From: Mesorhizobium sp. | GTDB lineage: Bacteria > Pseudomonadota > Alphaproteobacteria > Rhizobiales > Rhizobiaceae | Assembly: GCF_017306585.1 (NCBI RefSeq) | Contig: NZ_JAFKIC010000167.1 | Location: 1 to 33,163, forward strand | Direction of reading: 5' to 3' | Length of the DNA: 33,163 nucleotides | Shown here: positions 8,108 through 16,367 of the stretch, piece after piece | How the letters are laid out: the number at the start of each line of letters is the position of its first letter | Position numbering within the stretch: position 1 is the stretch's first letter | Notes under the pieces: model-generated | Databases searched by the model: none | Told to the model about the DNA's origin: nothing | Seen by the model: the letters and a program-made list of their open reading frames with translations, nothing else | Program-made: the position numbers and the translations under genes

Positions 8108-9124
8108 ATGAGCGAACAAGTCGTCAAGTCACTGACGGATCCCGGCCTTCTGATCGCGCTGCTGGTCGCCATCGCCGTGTTCGCCACCGTCTTCACGCTG
8201 CTGCCCGCCCTTGGCGGCAACCAGCTCAAGTCACGCATGAAATCGGTGGCGCTGGAGCGGGACGAACTGCGCGCCAAGCAGCGCGCCCGGCTTGCGACAG
8301 AGGCCGACCGCCGCCGCAAGGGCCTGCGCGAACAGCAGTCGGTCGGCATGCGCAACATCGTCGACCGTCTGGACCTGCGGCGCGCCCTGGCCGACGAGGC
8401 CACCTTGCAGAAACTCAAGGTCGCCGGTTTCCGCGGACAGAATCCGCTGACCCGGTTCCTCTTCTTCCGCCTCGTCTTGCCTTTCGTCGGTTTCGCGCTG
8501 GGCCTGTTTTACATCTTCGTGCTCGGAGGATTGCCGGACAAACCATTTGTGATCCGGCTCTTCGTCTGCATCCTCGTAGCCTATGGCGGCTTTTATGCGC
8601 CGGTCATCTACGTCAACAACCGCGCCTCAAAGCGCAAGCAGTCGATCCAGATGGCGTGGCCGGATGCGCTCGACCTGATGCTGATCTGCGTGGAATCAGG
8701 CATGTCGGTGGAAGCCGCCTTGCGCAAGGTCGCCGACGAGATCGGCGCGCAGTCGGTGGCCCTGGCTGAAGAATTCATCCTGACCAACGCCGAGCTTTCC
8801 TACCTTCAGGAGCGCAAGCAGGCCTATGAGAACCTCGCGAGCCGCACCGGTCTGGAATCGGTGAAGTCGGTTTCGCAGGCGCTCGTCCAGGCCGAGCGTT
8901 ACGGCACGCCCGTGGCGCACGCGCTGCGCGTGCTTGCCAGCGAAAGCCGTGACATGCGCATGAATGCCGCCGAGAAGAAGGCAGCCGCCCTGCCGCCCAA
9001 GCTCACCGTGCCGATGATCCTGTTCTTCCTGCCGGTGCTTTTCGCCATCATCCTCGGCCCGGCCGGCATCCAGGTCAGCCAGCGCGGCATCTTTGGCGAC
9101 CACCACTCCAGCAGCGCCCAGTAA
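8108..9124 (+). CDS. tadC: Type II secretion F family platform protein TadC
   Basis: This 338-residue protein is paralogous to TadB and is the second inner-membrane platform subunit. An N-terminal helix (about 13-36) is followed by a basic cytoplasmic region (about 38-105), helices at about 115-145 and 150-170, and the T2SSF domain at about 180-310. That domain contains WPDALDLMLICVESGMS and a QALVQAERYGTPVAHAL motif. A terminal helix lies near 298-320. It is the last gene of the cpaB operon; a strong terminator begins 22 bp after its stop. Confidence 0.93.
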   Translation: MSEQVVKSLTDPGLLIALLVAIAVFATVFTLLPALGGNQLKSRMKSVALERDELRAKQRARLATEADRRRKGLREQQSVGMRNIVDRLDLRRALADEATLQKLKVAGFRGQNPLTRFLFFRLVLPFVGFALGLFYIFVLGGLPDKPFVIRLFVCILVAYGGFYAPVIYVNNRASKRKQSIQMAWPDALDLMLICVESGMSVEAALRKVADEIGAQSVALAEEFILTNAELSYLQERKQAYENLASRTGLESVKSVSQALVQAERYGTPVAHALRVLASESRDMRMNAAEKKAAALPPKLTVPMILFFLPVLFAIILGPAGIQVSQRGIFGDHHSSSAQ

Positions 9125-9146
9125 TCCGCTGCCAAGGCCGAAACGA

Positions 9147-9185
9147 AAGAGCCGCGCGAGGGACGTCGCGCGGCTCTTCTTTCTG
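9147..9185. terminator. Bidirectional terminator between tadC and tadD
   Basis: A perfect 13-bp stem (9147-9159 with 9166-9178) has a 6-nt loop. It is followed on the plus strand by CTTTCTTT. On the minus strand it is followed by TTCGTTT, so it can serve both convergent genes. Confidence 0.85.
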
Positions 9186-9210
9186 GGACGACCAGCGGCC
9201 CGATATGCGG

Positions 9211-10035
9211 TCAGTTGGTCGCGGACTTCTTCTTCTTGTCCTGGTCCTTGAGTTGGCTCCAGGCATTCTGCTGGGCCAGCATCTGCCTGAGATAGGCGAC
9301 ATTGGCCTGGGCCTGCTCCGGCGAGAGCTCCTGCGAGGCGATCTTCTCGGCTTCGTCGAAACGGCCCTGCAGGCCGACGACCAGCGCCAGGTTCTGCCGC
9401 ACGCGGCTGTCGGCATTGGGCTGCTGGGCGGCCGAGCGCAGATAGGTCTCGGCGGTGCGCAGATCGCCCTCCAGCACATAGGACATGCCAAGGTTGGACA
9501 GGACCGAGGGTTCGTTTGGCTTGAGTTCGAGAGCCTTGCGGTAGAGCTGGCGTGCGTCGTCCTTCTGGCCGAGTTGATCGAGGATGGCTGCCTCCGCCGA
9601 CACCAGCTTCCAGTCGGGATACTCCGGCGTCTGGGCGCGGCGCACGGCATCGAGCGCTGCCTCGAACTGGCCATTGGCGGCCAGCGCCTTGCCGTAGGCG
9701 GCGAGCACGTCGCGATCCTTGGGGTAGGCGATCGCCAGCTTGCGCATCACGGCGAGCGATTGGTCGGCGTCGCCGTTCATCTGCAGCGCTGCTGCGAAAT
9801 TGGTTGCTATGCGCTTGTCGTTGGGGTTCCTCGAATAGGACTGGCCAAGCGCGGCGGTGGCATTGTGCAGTTCACCCGCGGACATCGTCTCCAACGGCTT
9901 GCCGCTGGTGCGCCCGATCGAGCCGGTGCTCATCTTGTCGGTTCCGCAGCCGGCGACTCCGGCGGCGAGCGCGAGCACGAAGGCCGTGGTGACGAGCCGC
10001 TTTCCCCTGACAGTCATCGTGCGGTCGATCGGCAT
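9211..10035 (-). CDS. tadD: Tetratricopeptide-repeat lipoprotein TadD
   Basis: This 274-residue lipoprotein has an N-terminal signal with lipobox VAGC (C30), followed by TPR repeats over about residues 65-245. The repeats include YGKALAANGQFEAALDAV and SNLGMSYVLEGDLRTAETYL. TadD is the pilotin-like TPR factor of the Tad system and acts with the secretin. The tail is lysine-rich (DQDKKKKSATN). The start used is the ATG at 10035, with a GGAGG about 9 nt upstream; a GTG six bases further up (10041) is an alternative. It is convergent with tadC rather than within the operon, so its expression is separate. Confidence 0.9.
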   Translation of the reverse strand: MPIDRTMTVRGKRLVTTAFVLALAAGVAGCGTDKMSTGSIGRTSGKPLETMSAGELHNATAALGQSYSRNPNDKRIATNFAAALQMNGDADQSLAVMRKLAIAYPKDRDVLAAYGKALAANGQFEAALDAVRRAQTPEYPDWKLVSAEAAILDQLGQKDDARQLYRKALELKPNEPSVLSNLGMSYVLEGDLRTAETYLRSAAQQPNADSRVRQNLALVVGLQGRFDEAEKIASQELSPEQAQANVAYLRQMLAQQNAWSQLKDQDKKKKSATN

Positions 10036-10102
10036 GGGCACTGGCCTCCATTCCTGCGCGTGGCCATTGCACGGCCATCTTCCCTCCCGCAGAAATATTC
10101 TG

Positions 10103-10123
10103 TTAACCCTAACGGATGGTTAA
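10103..10123. promoter_or_regulatory. TTAACC-N9-GGTTAA palindrome between tadD and the aminopeptidase gene
   Basis: Perfect inverted TTAACC half-sites (10103-10108 and 10118-10123) flank a 9-bp spacer in the 126-bp divergent intergenic region. TTAACC is also the CtrA half-site, but the half-sites here are inverted rather than direct. The site could control either divergent gene. Confidence 0.4.
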
Positions 10124-10161
10124 AAACACCGACTCGTGAAAGCCTGCCCGGAGAACATTGA

Positions 10162-11526
10162 ATGCCTGTCGAACTCGTCGAGAAGAAATTGCAGGGCGCG
10201 TTGCCTGTGCACCTGGTGGGCAGGGACGGCCTGGAGGCAGCGGACCTCGCGCCGTCCGCAATCGCCTGGGCGAGGGCCAACGGCTTCTCCGGTGAAGCAG
10301 GTCGCACGCTGGTCTTGCCTGGTGAAAACGGTGCGCTGGCGGGCGCCTTGCATGGCATCGGCGATGGCGAGGGCGCGCTTGGCCTTGGCGTGCTGTCGAA
10401 AGCCCTGCCTGAAGGCGATTGGCATTTCGCCTCGGCGCCGGCCGAACCGGAACTGGCGGCAATTGCGCTGGCGCTCGGCTCTTATGTCTTTACCCGTTAT
10501 GGCAAGAAGCCCGGCAAGGCGCTGCGCTTCGAACTGCCGGCCGGAGCCGATGCCGGCCGGGTCCGACGCATCGCCGATGGCGTCATCCTGGCGCGCGACC
10601 TGGTCAACACGCCGACCAGCGACATGGGGCCGGACGATCTCGAGCGAGCCGTGCGGGCCCTGGCCGCTGCCCACAAGGCTGAGGTCTCGGTGACCAAGGG
10701 CGACGATCTCATCAAGCAGAATTTCCCGATGATCCATGCCGTCGGCCGCGCCTCTTCAAGTGTGCCGCGCCTGATCGACATGACCTGGGGTCAGCCAGGC
10801 GCGCCCAAGGTGACGCTCGTCGGCAAGGGTGTCTGCTTCGACACGGGCGGCCTCGACATCAAGCCGTCGTCCGGCATGCTGTTGATGAAGAAGGACATGG
10901 GCGGCGCGGCCAATGTGTTGGGACTGGCCTCGATGATCATGGCGGCCGGCCTGAACGTAAGGCTACGCGTGCTGATCCCGGCGGTGGAGAACTCGATTGC
11001 CGGCAATGCCTTCCGGCCGGGCGACGTGCTGGCGAGCCGCAAGGGCATCACGGTCGAGATCGGCAACACCGATGCCGAGGGGCGGCTGGTGCTGGGCGAT
11101 GCGCTGGCGCTGGCCGACGACGAAGAGCCTCAGCTCTTGGTCGACATGGCGACGCTGACCGGCGCTGCCCGCGTCGCGCTTGGGCCGGATCTGCCGCCGT
11201 TCTACACCGCCGACGAGGCGCTGGCCTCGGACCTCGCGGCGGCATCGCTGGCGGTGGAGGACCCGCTGTGGCGCATGCCGCTATGGCGGCCTTACGATGC
11301 GAAACTGTCGTCGAAGATCGCCGACATCAACAACGTCACCACGGACGGCTTCGCCGGTTCGATCACGGCTGCCCTCTTTCTAAAGCGCTTTGTCGAGAAG
11401 ACGCCGGGCTGGGCGCATTTCGACATCTTCGCCTGGAATCCCGCGGACCGGCCCTATGGTCCGGCCGGCGGCGAGGCCCAGGGCATCCGGGCGCTGGAGC
11501 GGGTGATTTCGAGCCGCTTCGGCTGA
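10162..11526 (+). CDS. M17 leucyl aminopeptidase family protein
   Basis: The product is 454 residues, a cytoplasmic dinuclear-metal aminopeptidase that releases N-terminal amino acids from peptides. A divergent N-terminal domain (about 1-140) precedes the M17 catalytic domain (about 145-454). Metal and catalytic motifs are GKGVCFDTGGLDIK (221-234), MKKDMGG (242-248) and the family signature NTDAEGRL (302-309). It is shorter than E. coli PepA (about 503 residues) and matches the short alphaproteobacterial form. The start ATG at 10162 is the first good one after the divergent promoter region. It lies upstream of the MarR gene with a 67-bp gap and has no obvious terminator. Confidence 0.92.
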   Translation: MPVELVEKKLQGALPVHLVGRDGLEAADLAPSAIAWARANGFSGEAGRTLVLPGENGALAGALHGIGDGEGALGLGVLSKALPEGDWHFASAPAEPELAAIALALGSYVFTRYGKKPGKALRFELPAGADAGRVRRIADGVILARDLVNTPTSDMGPDDLERAVRALAAAHKAEVSVTKGDDLIKQNFPMIHAVGRASSSVPRLIDMTWGQPGAPKVTLVGKGVCFDTGGLDIKPSSGMLLMKKDMGGAANVLGLASMIMAAGLNVRLRVLIPAVENSIAGNAFRPGDVLASRKGITVEIGNTDAEGRLVLGDALALADDEEPQLLVDMATLTGAARVALGPDLPPFYTADEALASDLAAASLAVEDPLWRMPLWRPYDAKLSSKIADINNVTTDGFAGSITAALFLKRFVEKTPGWAHFDIFAWNPADRPYGPAGGEAQGIRALERVISSRFG

Positions 11527-11593
11527 TCGCGGCAAGCCGGCAAATCGCCGAAACTGAAACGGAACCGAAACAATTTGCGGTCATGCTGGCGCG

Positions 11594-11944
11594 ATGTCGA
11601 TTGCGATGCGCCCGAGCCAGGCCTTGCGACTGTGGCAGCAGGTGATGCTGTCGCAGGTGCGTGAGGATGCGCCCGACCTCACCATGCGCCAGACGGCGAT
11701 CCTGTTCACCATCTATCTCGATCCGCCACCGCACACGGTGCGCGGACTTGCCGCCCGCCTCAACGTCACCAAGCCGGTCATCACCCGCGCGCTGGATACG
11801 ATGGGTGCGCTGAAGCTGGTGTCGCGTCATCGCGACGAACTCGACAAGCGCAATGTCTTGATCAAACGCACGGTCGAGGGTGCGCTCTTTGTCGAGCGCT
11901 TCGGCGATGGTATCATCGCCAAGGCCCATGAATTGCCGATGTAG
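11594..11944 (+). CDS. MarR family winged-helix regulator
   Basis: This 116-residue protein has a winged-helix DNA-binding core: LTMRQTAILFTIYL, then HTVRGLAARLNVTKPVITRALD (recognition helix, about residues 48-70), then a wing with RDELDKRNVLIKRT. This is the DxRxxxx-like pattern of MarR proteins. It is shorter than typical MarR (about 140-150 residues) and lacks most of the terminal dimerisation helices. The effector and targets cannot be read from the sequence. It lies 53 bp before the NlpC/P60 gene on the same strand. No clear Shine-Dalgarno precedes the ATG. Confidence 0.85.
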   Translation: MSIAMRPSQALRLWQQVMLSQVREDAPDLTMRQTAILFTIYLDPPPHTVRGLAARLNVTKPVITRALDTMGALKLVSRHRDELDKRNVLIKRTVEGALFVERFGDGIIAKAHELPM

Positions 11945-11997
11945 GGCTTGGCCCCGGACAGGGTCATGCTCAACGAAAACAGAACCGGATTGCCGAT

Positions 11998-12858
11998 TTG
12001 ACCGCCAGAGACGCTCGCCTGCACGCCTTTCGTTCCGATCTTGCCGATGCCCGCCTGCAAGGCGAAGTCACGGCGGAGCGTTTCGTCGCCGGCCGGCCGG
12101 CGCGGATTGCCGTACCGGTGGCCGATGTACGCAAGGCGCCCCGAGCGGATGCCGGCATCAACACGCAGTTCCTGTCCGGCGACGATGTGCTGGTCTTCGA
12201 GGATATCAAGGGCTGGGCCTGGGTGCAGGGCGAACGCGACGGCTATGTCGGCTATGTCGCCGCCAATCAACTCGGCGGGCGGGAGCAGGCACCAACCCAT
12301 ATAGTCTGCGTTCCGCGAACCTTCCTCTATCCCGGCCCGGACCTGCGCTTTCCGATCGCTGGACACCTGTCGATGGGATCGACGGTGACCGTGATCGGCG
12401 CCGCCGAAACGCGCGGCACGCACTACGCGCTGCTGCCCTCGGGCGAGGCTCTCATATCGGGGCACCTGCGTCCGATTGGCGAGATCGCGGCGGACTATGT
12501 GTCCGTGGCCGAGACGTTTCTGGGCACGCCCTATCTCTGGGGCGGCGCCTCCGGCTTCGGCATCGATTGCTCAGGCCTGGTGCAACTGGCGATGCGGATG
12601 GCGGGCAGGGACGTGCTGCGCGATTCCGACATGCAGGCGGCCTCGATCGGCGAGACATTCCAGCCAGGCCCGGATTATTCCGGCCTGAGGCGCGGCGATC
12701 TCGTCTTCTGGAAGGGTCACGTCGCCATCATGACCGACGAAGAGACAATGATCCACGCCAATGGCCACACCATGCTGGTGTCGCGCGAAGGGTTGAAGGA
12801 CGCCATCGCCCGCATAGGCTATCTCTACGGCGGGCCGACTGGGTTCCGGAGGCCATAG
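11998..12858 (+). CDS. NlpC/P60 family cell-wall peptidase with SH3 domains
   Basis: The product is 286 residues. Two SH3-like segments come first (about 35-95 and 100-160), then an NlpC/P60 domain (about 165-286). The catalytic residues are visible: C191 in GIDCSGLVQ, H241 in WKGHVAIM and a polar third residue region around H253 in MIHANG. NlpC/P60 enzymes cut gamma-D-Glu-diaminopimelate bonds in peptidoglycan peptides. No signal peptide is visible, so the protein may be cytoplasmic and act on recycled muropeptides. The best start is a TTG at 11998: no in-frame ATG lies near the conserved N-terminus RDARLHAFRSDLADARL, and the frame is open further upstream. Confidence 0.88.
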   Translation: MTARDARLHAFRSDLADARLQGEVTAERFVAGRPARIAVPVADVRKAPRADAGINTQFLSGDDVLVFEDIKGWAWVQGERDGYVGYVAANQLGGREQAPTHIVCVPRTFLYPGPDLRFPIAGHLSMGSTVTVIGAAETRGTHYALLPSGEALISGHLRPIGEIAADYVSVAETFLGTPYLWGGASGFGIDCSGLVQLAMRMAGRDVLRDSDMQAASIGETFQPGPDYSGLRRGDLVFWKGHVAIMTDEETMIHANGHTMLVSREGLKDAIARIGYLYGGPTGFRRP

Positions 12859-12870
12859 CGCGGTTTCTTC

Positions 12871-13011
12871 CTTCTCCCCTTGTGGGAGGAGGTGTTGCCG
12901 AAGGCGACGGATGAGGGGTGTTCCAGATGCCACCAGCGTCTCATTCCGCTGGAACCCCCTCATCCGTCTCGGCGCTGCGCGCCGATCCACCTTCTCCCAC
13001 AAGGGGAGAAG
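12871..13011. repeat. RIME-like large palindromic intergenic repeat
   Basis: This non-coding element forms nested inverted repeats. The outer arms 12871-12894 and 12988-13011 match at 23 of 24 positions. Inner arms 12906-12924 and 12951-12968 match with one extra base. A central 6-bp stem (CCAGCG/CGCTGG) lies at 12933-12938 and 12947-12952. A further small hairpin (CGGCGC-TGC-GCGCCG) lies at 12970-12984. Its size and mosaic palindromes resemble the RIME elements described in rhizobia. It fills most of the 226 bp between the NlpC/P60 gene and the helicase gene. Confidence 0.8.
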
Positions 13012-13084
13012 GGAAGAGTCACTGCGATCCCCTTTTGTTCCGATTCTTCTTGGCGATTGACCGCCGCCGCGCTACCTCTGGCAC

Positions 13085-15646
13085 GTGACCGTTGAGCCGC
13101 GCCTTGCCGACCAGAATGCCGCTGTAGCCCTGCCCGAACCGTTCGTCAGATGGTTCGGTGAAAAAGGCTGGTCGCCGCGCGCCCATCAGATCGAATTGCT
13201 GGCGCGTGCGCAGGCGGGACAATCGGTGCTGCTGATCGCGCCGACCGGCGCGGGCAAGACGCTTGCCGGCTTCCTGCCGTCGCTGACCGAACTGGCTGTC
13301 CGGCCGAAGCGAAAGCCGGGCCAGGCGCATCGCGGCATCCACACGCTCTATATCTCGCCGCTCAAGGCCCTGGCCGTCGATATCGAGCGCAATCTCGGCA
13401 AACCCGTCGAGGAGATCGGGCTGCCGATCTCTATCGAGACGCGCACCGGCGACACGCCGTCCCACAAGCGCCAGCGCCAGAAGCTGGTGCCGCCCGATAT
13501 CCTGCTCACCACGCCGGAGCAACTGGCGTTGCTGATCGCGGCCCCCGACGCCCGGCGGTTCTTCGAGGAACTGCGCTACGTCGTGCTCGACGAACTGCAT
13601 TCGCTGGTAACCTCCAAACGCGGCCACCTGCTGGCGCTGGGCCTGGCGCGGCTACGCAACTATGTGCCGGATCTGCAGACGATCGGCCTGTCGGCAACAG
13701 TTGCCGAACCCGACGAACTGCGGCGCTGGCTGGTCAGCCAGAATCCGCCCAAGGGGCTGGCAGCGCCTGACATGGCCGGGCTGATTACCGTGGCCGGTGG
13801 CGCGAAACCGGATATCTCCATCCTCGATTCACGCGAACGCGTGCCATGGTCCGGGCACTCGGCCCGCTACGCCATTCCGGAAATCTACGAGGCGATCAAA
13901 AAGCACCGCACGACGATCCTGTTCGTCAACACCCGCAGCCAGGCCGAGATGCTGTTCCAGGAACTGTGGCGGGCCAATGAAGATTCGCTGCCGATCGCGC
14001 TGCATCATGGTTCGCTCGATGTCGGCCAGCGCCGGCGGGTCGAGAAGGCGATGGGCGAGAACGCGCTGCGCGCCATCGTCGCCACCTCGACGCTGGACCT
14101 CGGCATCGACTGGGGCGATGTCGATCTCGTCGTGCATGTCGGCGCGCCGAAGGGCGCCAGCCGGCTGGCGCAACGCATCGGCCGCGCCAACCACCGCATG
14201 GACGAGCCTTCCAAGGCGATCCTCATTCCGGCCAACCGCTTCGAGGTGCTGGAATGCCGCGCGGCGCTCGACGCCAACTATCTGGGCGCGCAGGACACGC
14301 CGCCCTTGATCAACGGCGCGCTCGACGTCCTGTCGCAGCACGTGCTCGGCGTCGCCTGCGGCGCGCCTTTTGACGCCGATCTCCTGTTCGAGGAAATCCG
14401 CGGCGCCGCACCCTATGCGGCCCTGGAGCGCGACACCTTCGACCGGGTGATCGATTTCGTCGCCACCGGCGGCTATGCGCTGCAGAACTATGAGCGCTAT
14501 GCCCGTATCCGCAAGACCAAGGACGGGCTCTGGCGCGTCTCCAATCCGCGCGTTGCCCAGCAATACCGGCTGAATGTCGGCACCATCGTCGAGATGCCGG
14601 AGCTCAATGTCCGCTATGTCAGGCAGGGCAGGGGCATGGCCGGTCGCGGCGGGCCGGTGCTCGGAAAGATCGAGGAGTATTTCGCCGAGACGCTGCGGCC
14701 CGGCGACAATTTCCTGTTCGCCGGCAAGGTGCTGCGTTTCGAAGGCATCCGCGAGAGCGAATGCGTCGTCTCCAACGGTGCGGGCGCCAACATCATCGTG
14801 CCGTCCTATGCCGGCGGCAAGTTTCCGCTGTCGACCTATCTGGCCGACCAGGTGCGCGGCATGCTGGCCGACCCCGACCGCTGGCAGGCTCTGCCCGAGC
14901 AGGTCGCCGACTGGCTGCGAATCCAGAAAGACAAGTCGGTACTGCCCAAACGCGGCGACCTGCTGGTCGAGACCTTTCCGCGCGGCAACCGGCACTACAT
15001 GGTCGCCTATCCCTTCGAGGGCCGGCTCGCCCATCAGACGCTCGGCATGCTTCTGACACGGCGGCTGGAGCGGGCCAATGCAAGGCCGCTCGGCTTCGTT
15101 GCCACCGACTATTCGCTGGCCGTCTGGGCGCTGGACGACATGGCGGCCCTGTTCAAGGCCAGGAAGCCGTCGCTGGCCGCCCTCTTCGACGAGGACATGC
15201 TGGGCGATGACCTCGAAGCCTGGCTGAACGACAGCTGGATGCTGAAGCGCACTTTCCGCAACTGTGCCGTCATCGCCGGCCTGATCGAGAAGCGCTTTCC
15301 GGGGCAGGAAAAGAGCGGCCGCCAGGTGACGGTCTCGGCCGACCTGATCTACGACGTGCTGCGCAGCCACGAGCCGGACCACATTCTGTTGCAGGCGACA
15401 CGCACCGATGCTTCATCCGGATTGCTCGATGTCAGCAGACTTGCCGACATGCTCTCGCGTGTGCGTGGTCGAATCATGCATAAGCATCTCGATCAGATTT
15501 CGCCGCTGGCGGTGCCGATCATGCTGGAGATCGGCAAGGAATCGGTGAATGGCGGCGCCAACGAGACGCTTCTGATGGAAGCCGCCGATCTGGTCGAGGA
15601 AGCCATGGGTCCGGGACGAGGCCAGGGCCAACAGGGTTTGACTTGA
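13085..15646 (+). CDS. Ligase-associated DNA damage response DEXH-box helicase (Lhr family)
   Basis: This 853-residue superfamily 2 helicase of the Lhr type is linked to a bacterial ATP-dependent ligase repair system. RecA-like domain 1 has Walker A APTGAGKT (52-59), the DEXH box DELH (168-171) and motif III SAT (202-204). Domain 2 (about 250-420) carries STLDLGIDWGDVDLVVH and the arginine-finger motif QRIGRANHRMDEP. The Lhr-specific winged-helix and DUF4 region follows to about 820. The start is a GTG at 13085; it is followed by a plausible N-terminus and no better ATG exists before the helicase core. It is followed by pdeM with a 1-bp gap, so the two are co-transcribed. Confidence 0.92.
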   Translation: MTVEPRLADQNAAVALPEPFVRWFGEKGWSPRAHQIELLARAQAGQSVLLIAPTGAGKTLAGFLPSLTELAVRPKRKPGQAHRGIHTLYISPLKALAVDIERNLGKPVEEIGLPISIETRTGDTPSHKRQRQKLVPPDILLTTPEQLALLIAAPDARRFFEELRYVVLDELHSLVTSKRGHLLALGLARLRNYVPDLQTIGLSATVAEPDELRRWLVSQNPPKGLAAPDMAGLITVAGGAKPDISILDSRERVPWSGHSARYAIPEIYEAIKKHRTTILFVNTRSQAEMLFQELWRANEDSLPIALHHGSLDVGQRRRVEKAMGENALRAIVATSTLDLGIDWGDVDLVVHVGAPKGASRLAQRIGRANHRMDEPSKAILIPANRFEVLECRAALDANYLGAQDTPPLINGALDVLSQHVLGVACGAPFDADLLFEEIRGAAPYAALERDTFDRVIDFVATGGYALQNYERYARIRKTKDGLWRVSNPRVAQQYRLNVGTIVEMPELNVRYVRQGRGMAGRGGPVLGKIEEYFAETLRPGDNFLFAGKVLRFEGIRESECVVSNGAGANIIVPSYAGGKFPLSTYLADQVRGMLADPDRWQALPEQVADWLRIQKDKSVLPKRGDLLVETFPRGNRHYMVAYPFEGRLAHQTLGMLLTRRLERANARPLGFVATDYSLAVWALDDMAALFKARKPSLAALFDEDMLGDDLEAWLNDSWMLKRTFRNCAVIAGLIEKRFPGQEKSGRQVTVSADLIYDVLRSHEPDHILLQATRTDASSGLLDVSRLADMLSRVRGRIMHKHLDQISPLAVPIMLEIGKESVNGGANETLLMEAADLVEEAMGPGRGQGQQGLT

Positions 15647-15647
15647 G

Positions 15648-16364
15648 ATGAATTTCTCGCTGACGCGGACATCGCTGATCGCCGAGGCCGACTTGATAGG
15701 CATCGCGGGCGAGCGCGCTGTCTGCGATCCGCGCGGCGTGCTCTATTTCCCCGAGCTCAAGCTGCTGGCGGTGTCCGACCTGCATCTCGAGAAAGGTTCT
15801 TCCTTTGCCCGGCGCGGCGCGCTGATCCCGCCCTATGACACCGGCGCGACCCTGCTCAGATTGCAGGCCGTCATCTCGGATTATCAGCCGTCGATCGTCA
15901 TCAGCCTGGGCGACTCTTTCCATGACGGTGGCGGCGCGGAGCGCATGCATGCGAGCTTTCGTGAGCGGCTGGAAGCGCTGATGGCCGGGCGCCAGTGGTT
16001 CTGGGTCGCCGGCAATCACGATCCGGAAGCCCCGGCGGATTTGCCCGGCGAGACCGTGCGCGAACTGGCCATCGGCGCGCTTGTGTTCCGGCACGAACCG
16101 TCAAAGGTCCGTGTCGAGGGCGAGATCGCGGGCCACCTTCATCCCTGCGCCCGCATTGTCCAGCGCGGCCGTTCGGTACGGCGCCGCTGCTTTGCCGGCG
16201 ATGGCGGCCGTATGATCATGCCGGCTTTCGGCGCCTATACCGGCTCGCTCAACGTGTTGGACCGCGCCTATGCCGGCCTGTTTCGTCTGGAAACGCTGAT
16301 GGCCTATATGCTGGGCGCGGAGCGCATCTTCGCCATCTCGCATCCGATGCTGCGGCCGGGCTGA
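15648..16364 (+). CDS. pdeM: Ligase-associated DNA damage response endonuclease PdeM
   Basis: This 238-residue calcineurin-like metallophosphoesterase shows all metal-binding motifs: SDLHLEKG (D44, H46), LGDSFHDGG (D89), GNHD (N123, H124), H149 and GHLHP (H163, H165). This set and length fit the PdeM family found beside the Lhr-type helicase in ligase-associated repair loci. The gene begins 1 bp after the helicase stop, so the two products probably work together. Its stop is only 3 bp from the stop of the convergent membrane-anchor gene. The ligase and nuclease members of the usual four-gene set are not in this window. Confidence 0.9.
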   Translation: MNFSLTRTSLIAEADLIGIAGERAVCDPRGVLYFPELKLLAVSDLHLEKGSSFARRGALIPPYDTGATLLRLQAVISDYQPSIVISLGDSFHDGGGAERMHASFRERLEALMAGRQWFWVAGNHDPEAPADLPGETVRELAIGALVFRHEPSKVRVEGEIAGHLHPCARIVQRGRSVRRRCFAGDGGRMIMPAFGAYTGSLNVLDRAYAGLFRLETLMAYMLGAERIFAISHPMLRPG

Positions 16365-16367
16365 GGT

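Noticed and set aside
12867-13015. Possible CRISPR or insertion-sequence end
   Set aside because: The repeats are nested inverted arms, not regularly spaced direct repeats, and no transposase is adjacent.
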